In this document: positions 18,839 to 26,653 of the stretch, piece after piece
Numbering within the stretch: the first letter of the stretch is position 1
How the letters are laid out: each line of letters begins with the position of its first letter
Source: Folioceros fuciformis
Taxonomy: Eukaryota > Anthocerotophyta > Anthocerotopsida > Anthocerotales
Length of the DNA stretch: 26,653 nucleotides
NCBI GenBank assembly: GCA_049999805.1
Contig: JBNGIO010005475.1
Coordinates: 39,665 to 66,317 of the forward strand
Direction of reading: 5' to 3'
The notes under the pieces: model-generated
The model's database searches: none
What the model was told of the DNA's origin: nothing
Seen by the model: only the letters and a program-made list of their open reading frames with translations
Translations under genes and position numbers: made by a program

Positions 18839-19537
18839 CTACCCATGGTCGCCGCCGCCTCCATAGCTGCCCCCTCCGTGGTCGCCACCTCCTCCATAGC
18901 CACCGTTGCCGTGGTCGCCGCCTCCTCCATAGCCACCATGGCCGTAGCCTCCACCTCCATAGCCGCCGTGGTCACCACCTCCTCCATAGCCACCATGGCC
19001 GTATCCGCCACCTCCATAGCCACCGTGGCCGTAGCCACCACCTCCATAACCGCCGTGGCCGTAGCCGCCACCTCCATAGCCGCCGTGGCCGTAGCCACCG
19101 CCTCCTCCATAGCCGCCATCTCCTCCATAGCCGCCGTTGCCGCCTCCTCCATATCCTCCTCCGTAGCCGCGGTCGTCACCACCACCGTAGCCTCCGTGGC
19201 CGTGGCCGCCGCCACCCCCACCGTAGCCTCCATGGCCGTGGTCGCCACCACCCCCACCGTAGCCTCCGTGGCCGTGGTCGCCACCACCCCCACCGTAGCC
19301 TCCGTGGCCATGGTCGCCACCACCCCCACCGTAGCCTCCGTGGCCGTGGCCGCCACCACCTCCACCGTAGCCTCCCTTCCCGTGGTCGCCACCTCCTTCG
19401 TAGCCGCCATCCCGGCTCTCCGGGTCGTCAGCGAGCACTCGTGCGCCATGGACGTAAAGGGGCGCCAGCAGTGGTAGCAGCAGCAACAGGACGAGCAGCA
19501 GCACGCCCAGACTGGGCGCCATCTTGTGACCCTTCAT
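18839..19537 (-). CDS. Secreted glycine-rich protein (cell-wall type)
   Basis: The protein has 232 residues. The N-terminus (MKGHKMAPSLG followed by LLLVLLLLLPLLAPLYVHGA) is a strong signal peptide, so the product should leave the cell. A short charged spacer (ARVLADDPESRDGGYEGG) leads into repeats that run to the end. Block one has 12-residue units (YGGGGGDHGHGG) and block two 10-residue units (YGHGGYGGGG), with Asp-His variants near the C-terminus. There is no RNA-recognition motif, oleosin segment or Cys-rich tail, so it fits the class of structural plant GRPs that strengthen walls; the His and Asp content could bind metal. The frame is open 69 codons further upstream, but that stretch looks like 5' leader. 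The second ATG (19522) has a good context (AAGATGG) and also precedes the signal peptide. Long open frames on the opposite strand are repeat by-products. Confidence 0.87.
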   Translation of the reverse strand: MKGHKMAPSLGVLLLVLLLLLPLLAPLYVHGARVLADDPESRDGGYEGGGDHGKGGYGGGGGGHGHGGYGGGGGDHGHGGYGGGGGDHGHGGYGGGGGDHGHGGYGGGGGGHGHGGYGGGDDRGYGGGYGGGGNGGYGGDGGYGGGGGYGHGGYGGGGYGHGGYGGGGYGHGGYGGGGYGHGGYGGGGDHGGYGGGGYGHGGYGGGGDHGNGGYGGGGDHGGGSYGGGGDHG

Positions 19538-19691
19538 TGCTGGCAGCGCTGTCGACCGATCAATGACTCCGCTGGAACGAGGACGAGAATGCGCGGGAGC
19601 TGCTTGCTGTCGCGATCGCAGGCAAATTGCGAGTAATGCACACACCAGCTGTGAGATCTCTGCCTTGTGATTTGTGTGGGCGAGCTCGGCC

Positions 19692-19698
19692 GTTATAT
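19692..19698 (-). promoter_or_regulatory. Candidate TATA box of the glycine-rich protein gene
   Basis: The minus-strand sequence GTACATATAACG contains a TATA-like core about 155 bp before the start codon. It implies a leader of about 120-130 bp. Confidence 0.4.
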
Positions 19699-19744
19699 GT
19701 ACCGTCGTCCAAGCTACAACCGGACCTGGATATTCATTCACCAA

Positions 19745-21522
19745 GCTGACTTGCTGCTCCAGTGAGCTGCAGTTCGAGGTCTACAGGTTCCTGTCAACCA
19801 TACCACGGCGTCGACCTCTTAACTGCCAGTCCCGGCACCGCCCAGCATCAGAGGGCCTGCTAGCTGTCGATCGACTCCATATGGCCGTGAAGACTCAGAT
19901 GATGGGGTGACTACTCGGGTCACGTCCTCGTATTCAAAGGATGTTGTGATAAATGTTGCAATATCAGCCTCCAGTTGTCAGTCCTATGTTGGTTAGGCCC
20001 ACTAAAACGATCACCACAAGTAGCCCTGTCCTCCTTCCTGCCTGCCTTCTGCCTTCTTGCATTGGCCTTAGTTTCCGAAATTCCTTCAGCCAGGTTCGAA
20101 TGATTTGCCAGACGATTTCTGTTGAGTCGATGAGTATGGCATTCCCGCGAGAGTTTGAACCAAGGGATGTGGACTTTCAAACCATTGGACAGGTTTGGCA
20201 ACAAGAACGCAGCGAACCTCGCTATCTGAAGTCAAGTCATCGACACCGGAAAGCTCTGGGATTCGGCAGAGTAGTACAGAAAGAACACAAATCTAAATTA
20301 AAATTAAACCTGGTGTGCTTCTTTGATGCTGCAAATGTTTACATACATACTGATGACCAAAGTGGTCTCACAAACAGGGCACTCCTTGCAATGGCCATAG
20401 TAATCTGCAGTCACCCTGGGTCCTGCTGTACAGAAGCTGCAATAATAGGCGTTCCATCACACAGTGTTGGGCATAGGCAATCTCCCACTAATCGTCCACA
20501 AGTCTACCATACTTTGCATATCCATGTGGTCAACCGGGAAGTGATACCGGCAAATACATGTTGCTGTGCAGCACAGCATCCCTGGCCGCGGAAGTGAGTT
20601 GCAGCGCACCATCAACGCTCGCCAACGGATCCCACACGTTGGTGAGTTGGGAGAAAAGATAATAAACTCTTGAGGTTCCCCGGCCGAAGAACGACATCAA
20701 CGCCATGGCCCTTACGAGCTGACTTCACCTTTCACGCTCACAGAATCGACACCAGCCGAACGGCAATCCAAAGACTAGTGATACATCGATCGATGCAGAA
20801 GGAAACAAGTCACCTGGATCTCCAAGTTTCCACACACGCACATCGTTATCGTTCCAGCACGATCTGTTCACTTCCTTGTCTTCCTCCCCGCTTCTGTGTA
20901 GGCTGCTTTCTAGGACCTTGCACACCCGACGCAATACAAATTTTCCTTCCCAACAACAAGAAACCCCCTAGACTTGTGGTTCCCTTGCATCTCCGGCCTC
21001 CGGATCCTCTCCCCTTGCTTCGTGGAGCCAATGGCGTGCGCCTGAGGTCAGACCTTCGGAGCTCCTGGCAAAGACGTCCGTATACTCTCGGTGTGCATAG
21101 CTATGTATCCATCATCTCGATGTGCATAACTATGTCTTTCCCCGAACGACATGCAGATGTGGTGTTACGCAGAGAGCCTGACATTCTAGAGGTCTGGAAA
21201 GCTTGTCGTCCCCACTCATCATTACTGCAGACGACGACGCGGCCAGAAACACGCTGTTGCGTGGACAGGCCACCGACAAATGCCGAGCTGGAAAGTGAAG
21301 GCGATGGATGGAGATGTCGGCCCACACATCTTCATCATCGCGTGGACTGTTCACCTCCATATCGAACTTTATCCATTCGTCCTTTGGGTATCCTTGCCGC
21401 ATGGTGGAAAAGCAGCCTTTGAAGTGAATAATCTTCTTGGTCGCTTGTAGTATTCACATCCAGCCCAAATCGGTTTATCCTGTCTTCCTGTGCATACCGT
21501 GGGCTGAGGGACATTTCGCAGG
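19745..21522. other. Intergenic region with weak gene candidates
   Basis: The plus strand has open frames of 214 codons (19953-20597) and 250 codons (20670-21422). Both lack recognisable domains, are rich in His, Arg, Ser, Pro and Cys, and look like chance frames in GC-rich sequence. On the minus strand a 90-codon frame (21402-21130) begins with a good ATG context (CCACCATGC) and a plausible protein stretch (GYPKDEWIKFDMEVNSP, DDEDVWADISIHRLHF) before degenerating; I cannot identify it. Its start is only about 120 bp from the divergent hydrolase gene. Confidence 0.4.
20304..20590 (-). pseudogene. Cysteine-rich coding-looking segment, possibly broken
   Basis: One minus-strand frame reads CICRYHFPVDHMDM, VDLWTISGRLPMPN, then an in-frame TGA (20459-20457), then WNAYYCSFC and YGHCKECPVCETTL before a stop at 20306-20304. 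The CxxC pairs resemble a zinc-binding tail. The TGA could be a disabling mutation or lie in a short intron (an acceptor-like TATTATTGCAG follows it). The family is not recognised. It may equally be chance Cys codons. Confidence 0.22.
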
Positions 21523-22755
21523 ATGTCTGGCCAGATCTTGCTGTGTGTCATAGTTGTGCTGAGTTATGGTGGGGTGAAGGTTAATACTCTTGAGGACACG
21601 CCGCTGTCGCCCACCTTCCAGAACATTCCCGGCGGGACATACGCGATCTGGCAGATTCCGGCGCAGCCTCGGGCCATCCTCTTTCTGGCGCACGGGAGGC
21701 TCCACGAGCGGGCGGAGAATTTCTGGGATGCAGTCCCCGCCTGTGCCGTCTGCTCCAGCTTGCCGGAGGAGAGGCTGGTGACCAAGGCTGCCCTGGGACG
21801 AGGCTACGCGGTCATCTCCATTCAGGCCGGCGCCGGCGGGAGCAGCGAATGGAGCCTCAGCCCGGACCCAAGGGAGAACCAGGATGTGCGCATGGTGGTC
21901 CGTTTCCTGCAGCAGTGGAGAAGAGAGCAACGGCTGCAACACCTCCCGCTCACGGTAATGGGGGTTTCGCACGGTGGGAGCTTCGCCAGCGTGCTGGCGC
22001 TCGCCTCGGACCTGCATATCACAGGCATGCTCTTTATGGTGTCCATGGGGGAGGATTCCGCTGTGGAAGCCGCGCAGGCCGCCTCCTATCCTCCCGTTTT
22101 CTACCTCCGTGTAAGTGCATCATCGTGAGCAGAATCGGCCCGTCCAAGGCTTGCCGCATTGCCCCTCGAGCATCACCATTGTCACGCTTTGTTGTTGTTG
22201 AATACATCTTGAACGACATGGGCTGACGAATGTGGGGACGTCCCTCCTTGGCTGCAGATGCCCCAGGACCAAGCGAGTGACCAGGCAATTCTGCGTAACA
22301 TGCAAGAGCTAGGTGCCAAGGGTATTGCAGTGGAGGCCGTTGTGTGCGACCCGCTTCCCATCAACGAGACCTTTTTCACAGAGCGGATCGTGGGACTGGA
22401 AGCCCCTGTTTCAGCGGCGGTGTACCAGGCTCTGCTCGAGCACGAGTATCTGGATTCCGATGGCTTCCTGAGGCCACCTGAGCCAGGGACTTGGGAGACA
22501 GAACCTGCGGGGAATCGGGTGGGGGGTTCGTGGGACTTCCCCGCCCTGGTTGAGTCTCTGCATTTGCTGCCGGCGCCGGTGGGCAATTCGGAGTGGCCAT
22601 GGGTGGAAGAGTCGGTTGCCATGGAGCTCAGCTTGGCTTGCGCCTTTCATGCCTGCACCAGTTTGAAGTCTACCGAGATGCTGGACTGGCTGGACGCTAC
22701 GTGGAATAATGCTAGCAGTGCGTCGGCTCAGACACAATCGTGGGCCGTGCTTTGA
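21523..22755 (+). CDS. Plant alpha/beta hydrolase superfamily protein, probably secreted
   Basis: Two exons, 21523-22110 and 22258-22755, with a phase-0 intron of 147 bp (CGT/GTAAGTG to GCTGCAG/ATG), give 361 residues. The N-terminus (QILLCVIVVLSYGG) looks like a signal peptide. The fold shows an early strand with an oxyanion-type His-Gly (ILFLAHG, about 52-58), a plant-family motif CAVCSSLPEERL, and the nucleophile elbow MGVSHGG (Gly147-x-Ser149-x-Gly151). The second exon opens with MPQDQ, as in plant relatives, and contains FFTERIVGL and a C-terminal AFHACTSL, where His about 327 is a candidate catalytic His. Homologues are uncharacterised plant serine hydrolases; the substrate is unknown. 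The start codon has A at -3. Reading through the donor gives a stop after five codons, so splicing is required. Confidence 0.85.
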
Positions 22756-23513
22756 TCAAATGCCCAATCCGATTCCAAACACCTGCTTGTAGGACATTAG
22801 GTTGGGAAAATTCGTTTGCATACACTGGGCCCTGCCGAACTGGGAACCCTCCCTAAACGGGACCTTCGGCCCTGCTCCCCATGATTTACTGCATTAAAAT
22901 GCCAGGCTAAATGATAATCAGGACCTTTTTAAACACATACATTCTTTTAATTAGATTTTTTCATAAATTGGATAATATGTTATTTATTAAATATATTACA
23001 AGCTGGTTATAAATAGAATTTTATTTTATTTTCCTAAAAAGTTGTTGCATGCCTCCTTAGGGAACAAGCTAGTGTGGCATGCATCACAGCTTGATTAAAG
23101 GGCAAAAGAGAGAATTGTATAAGAAATGCAAGAAACCTTGTTCCTTTAAAAAAAAACTGCCGGTGGTTGGTAGACCAGATATGACATTTAGTCGTCGTTG
23201 GGTAGCTAAATGGAAGTGAAGAAATGGCTTCAAATCTTTTGTGAGACGTGAAGAAGTAGGAAGGAAGTGAAAGTAGCAAGGAAGCCATTTGTCCCCTACT
23301 AAAGGTGAAGATGTAGATGACTTATCACAAAGCTGCCCAATAGGAAACCAAAATTGATGATAATTTTCAATGACTATTGATGTATGTAGGTACAAGCTTG
23401 TGGGCATGAACCTTGGTGTGATGACTTTCTTCAACCTCATGACATTGATAATATTGCATCAACTATCATCATAGACTTTTTACCAATACCATCAATGTCC
23501 AAACAATGAGGTA
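22756..23513. other. Hydrolase 3' region passing into AT-rich sequence
   Basis: A variant polyadenylation signal ATTAAA (22893-22898) lies about 140 bp after the hydrolase stop. From about 22900 the sequence becomes AT-rich. 23200-23510 may contain the decayed 5' part of the transposase that follows, but no frame there could be matched. Minus-strand frames of 84 and 118 codons are not recognisable. Confidence 0.5.
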
Positions 23514-24620
23514 AGTGTGCAGATGTGGATAGAAGCTCATAGTAACATCATATGGTACCATTCCAATTCATCCACTTTTACACTAAGATGTAAACAACCT
23601 TTCAAAGGTATACGATCCTTCAATTTGGAAACAATAGTGTGATCTCACTTGATGCCGTTTTTGGCACCAATGAGTATAAGTTCCACTTGTACACCTTGTC
23701 AGTCTTTGATAAACATTATAGCTTAGTCCTTGCTACTTAGGTTATTGTACACAATGGTAAATTTGAGGATAGGTAAGCATGGTATTATGCTTTTCAAAGG
23801 CATATGTAGCAACATAGTCCACTATGGTAGCTCAATGCTTTCTTTTTGGATGATGTTTCTACTGAAATAGGTGCTTGGCAAGCCACTTGGGAAGCTGCTT
23901 CACCACCAATCTTGCTATATTTCTGGCATGTTAGAAAATGTTGGCTATATCATCTCTTCCTTAATGTCTTAATGTTAGCTGATGAAGAACAAGAGTGGGT
24001 ATCTTTAGTCACCTAGTTGACATCATTTATGTTTCTTGTTGTTGGCACATAGAAGATGAGGCACATAGAAGATGAGGCTAGGAAGTTGCTATAATAATTA
24101 TACGAAGTATGAAAGAGAAGCTCCAGAGTTCATTCATTACTTTAAGAATCAATGGGAGGGAATACTACTTATGGGGCTTAAATATTCCAAGATCATGCCA
24201 TATGTTGGCTAGGATTGCAATTCGTCAATTGAAGCTAGCTGAGCTATGAATTTAGGCATTTGCAAGGTTATCGTATGGATTGGTTGCTCCATACACTAAC
24301 GAATAATAAGCAAAGTGTATTGGCACAAGCACTTCACAAAACAACATGGCTTTCTTAGCATAATGTAAGGCAAGAGGTTATTATCGAAATTGTAATCATG
24401 GGCTCTCTATCCATACCTAAAGACTATGTCACACTTCCTACTAGCGATCAAAAACCGTCTTATGTGAAACGTCCTATAGGATCAAAGGCTAGATCTACAT
24501 AGTTTATAATTCTGTAAGGGACTGAGCATGCTACAATTGTCTAGAGAAATGTGAGGCTTTTTCAGCAAACACCAAGCAAAGGTATTACGAATGAAAGGGC
24601 AATTGCATTCAACTCAAGAC
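23514..24620 (+). pseudogene. Mutator-like (MULE) transposase, degenerate
   Basis: Conserved pieces of a plant MULE-type transposase appear in order but in shifting frames. Block 1 (23514-23620): SVQMWIEAHSNIIWYH. Block 2 (23624-24013): FGNNSVISLDAVFGTN, FHLYTLSVFDKHYS, AFFLDDVSTEI, ILLYFWHVRKCW. Block 3 (24076-24260): FIHYFKNQWEG and SSIEAS. Block 4 (24266-24310): GYRMDWLLHTLTN. Block 5 (about 24502-24600): a Cys-bearing piece (VYNS, CYNCLEKC, FSANTK) in the position of a SWIM zinc finger. The three acidic residues expected of the DDE catalytic core are still readable at 23651, 23849 and 24231. Block 2 has four internal stops (23738 TAG, 23774 TAA, 23807 TAG, 23828 TAG) and there are at least three frame changes, so no functional protein can be made. 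Terminal inverted repeats were not found. It could instead be a dead domesticated (FAR1/MUG-like) gene. Confidence 0.78.
24044..24075. repeat. 16-bp tandem duplication inside the transposase relic
   Basis: GGCACATAGAAGATGA occurs at 24044-24059 and again at 24060-24075. The extra 16 bp accounts exactly for the frame change between blocks 2 and 3 of the transposase relic. Confidence 0.92.
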
Positions 24621-24629
24621 CTCCTCTGC

Positions 24630-26653
24630 ACGCTTGTATCTTATAGTGCTTGAACAAACACTGAACCTTGTCCTATAGAAGAGGACACGAGATGTATTAG
24701 AGGGGTGCAAGCTTTCAAAAACCCTCAAGCTATGCCACATAAATGTTCATACATAGATTGGGAGCATACCATTCAAACACTACAGGATCTCATATGATAT
24801 GCAGATCCTTCTTTGGTACAACATGCATATGCTGTAGCCAACATTTTGTTATGTTGACTATGACAACTAGAAGCCTGATTAAGTGGAGAACAAACGATGA
24901 ATTCTATTGAGCTCAACAAAATGGACAAAGGTCTCGACGAAAGTTTGAAATAGGAGAAGAGCATTATCAAGCTTGGAACCACTTGGAAAGCATCCGCAAA
25001 AGGTGAGGAAGGAGAAGATGTCCACAATCCTCATGCGATATGAGAATCAAATGTGATTGTGGTCAGGAATTAGCTTTTGTCATCATGTCTTTGAATGATT
25101 TTTGTAGGCCCCATACTTGCCCATACACTCCATAGCTTGATTCAAAAAAGCATTCTCAATTCCATCTTCAAACTGACCCATCTGTGTTGTGTTTTTGTTG
25201 AGAACATTTCGAGCTATGTGTGAAAAAGGAAAACAAACTCACTTTTTTCTCATGAATTCTTTGAATGTTTAGTGCAAAGCCTATACCTGTTCTTAGGATG
25301 TAAGAACATGTTACAAAAATTGCTCTTGTTGTAGGCTTCAAAATGAGCTATCTCAATCTTCATATGCTTCCATATATGTCTTGCTATATGTCAGAAGACG
25401 GCAACCAACACTTTCGTTGAATGTAAGTTTCTGTCTCTATATTTACATGTATACTTTGCTTCTTGATTAAGAAGAAAGCTCATGCGCTTCAAAATGAGCT
25501 ATTTCAACTATGCCTTTGGTGTTGACAGAAAACACACTTATCAAAAATCAGATTTGAAGTGTTTGCCATAGCAGGTTTGAATCTAGTCCACAAACTATGG
25601 CGACGATGTCTATGTGGGTTCAAACCCTAGAATACACAAGCATATGTGAGTTGAAAGGTATGGGTGAATGATTATGCACGTATGAGTTATGGGTGAATGA
25701 CTACACAGTCTCATGCCATTCTCCATGGCATGCATATTGGTGTCACAGTGGTGGATCCCATGACTACACACATGTTTGCATTAATATCTGATGAGTTTTA
25801 GGAGTCACCCATTGCATTATAGCAAGTAGTAGAACAAGAGTTAGTGAGGCATGGTTCCATGTTAGATGGAAGTTCACAGTTTGTTAATCACCTGTTGTGC
25901 ACACTTTTCATCACACTACTTCGAATTATTCATCTCAATCATGCAAGTTATTCCTCCATTATGACCATCCGCCTACAACCTAAGACCTACCTAATTGAGG
26001 ATAATGTAGCTTGTGACATGGTGGGCAATAAAACTCCTCCATGGCTTGTTATCGAGTAGAGAATAGAGGAAGGTGCTTGGAGAGGTAGTGGGTAGAAGGG
26101 GGGAAGAAGAGCAAATTAGGAACAATTAGAGCTAAGAATGTGGGACAACCTTGTAGATTAGGAACAATTTGGGTGGAGAATGTTGTAGCCGCGGAGAATG
26201 CAATACCTTCTTAGAGGTAACACGCGTTTGGGGCACACAAGGTACTAACTATACTACGTACATACACTAGGGCAATATGTATGGTGCATGAAGTTGGGGT
26301 AAGGACTAAGTAGTCATTGCTTTTACAATAGTGTTAGCTTGCATATCCATGACAACTAGAAGGATTAAATATAATATAAAATTATATATATTAAACTTAA
26401 AAAACCCTAAAATATGCCACACTCAAAGAGTAAAACCTACTTGAGCAAACCCTAAAAAAGGTATCCAATGCCTACGCAATTGTCTTGGACAAAACGTCCC
26501 TTACATGGGAGAAGGCCATTAAATATAGTGAGATGCATGATAAATATCCACATATTTTCTTCGAAAATCACTATATGTAGGAACCCGTAAATTATTGGTA
26601 GGTCAGGGCCACAAGCATGGAAAGGTGGGGTGCCACAAAGCATGTCTATGAGC
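24630..26653. other. AT-rich stretch without recognised genes
   Basis: No conserved protein or RNA gene found. Open frames of 84, 71 and 63 codons show no motif. A block CTTCAAAATGAGCTATYTCAA recurs near 25337 and 25489, and TATGGGTGAATGAYTA recurs near 25659 and 25689. The texture suggests decayed transposon sequence, perhaps the 3' part of the MULE element, but I cannot show it. Confidence 0.5.

Noticed and set aside
18731-19566. Two long plus-strand open frames (248 and 249 codons) rich in Ala/Thr/Val/Ser or His/Arg
   Set aside because: They lie antisense to the glycine-rich repeats. The GC-rich repeat removes stops from several frames at once, and only the minus strand gives a signal peptide and a known protein class.
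19953-21422. Plus-strand frames of 214 and 250 codons as genes
   Set aside because: No domain, no transit or signal peptide, odd His/Arg/Ser/Pro-rich composition; better read as chance frames in GC-rich sequence.
25560-25640. tRNA-like T-arm (GGGTTCAAACCCT near 25617)
   Set aside because: No matching acceptor stem, D-arm or anticodon arm could be drawn around it.

Overview
This window looks like a piece of a land-plant nuclear genome, most likely a fern or lycophyte. The evidence is a PLS-class PPR protein with a DYW-type tail worded like those of seedless vascular plants, a plant-type family 31 glycosidase with short GT-AG introns, a KIN/LEA-type stress protein with ACGT elements upstream, a secreted glycine-rich wall-type protein, a plant-type secreted alpha/beta hydrolase and a decayed Mutator-like (MULE) transposase. 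The species call is inference. There are no operons, tRNAs, rRNAs or CRISPR arrays.

Layout: 106-1572 (+) is an intronless TFIIB-like gene whose two cyclin folds are split by a Gln/Ala/Val-rich repetitive insert. 1573-3880 is AT-rich and gene-poor, with a 100-N gap flanked by the same 47 bp on both sides. 3884-6898 (-) is a complete four-exon GH31 alpha-glucosidase gene. 6899-10730 is mostly unassigned; it holds a diverged tandem duplication (8.45-8.95 kb) and one coding-looking minus-strand segment (about 9500-9770). 10768-13194 (+) is a DYW-class PPR gene whose true N-terminus is unresolved and whose last tripeptide is not DYW. 14623-15028 (+) is a two-exon, 100-residue LEA/KIN-like gene with a TATA box and four ACGT cores. 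15.58-17.40 kb is a nest of unrelated tandem repeats (28, 20, about 30, 27, 24, 37, about 104 and 33 bp periods) broken by two 10-N gaps. 18839-19537 (-) is a glycine-rich secreted protein. 19.7-21.5 kb has only weak gene candidates. 21523-22755 (+) is a two-exon alpha/beta hydrolase. 22.76 kb to the end is AT-rich and contains a MULE transposase pseudogene (about 23514-24620).

Composition changes sharply near 3.8 kb and 22.8 kb. The central genes are GC-rich with short introns (102-147 bp). The outer parts are AT-rich and hold the TFIIB-like gene and the dead transposon.

The genes do not form one pathway. They are independent plant genes: transcription initiation, sugar hydrolysis in the secretory or wall compartment, organelle RNA processing, stress protection, wall structure and a secreted hydrolase. 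The most unusual object is the TFIIB-like protein, whose insert keeps a strict hydrophobic/polar alternation for 49 residues.
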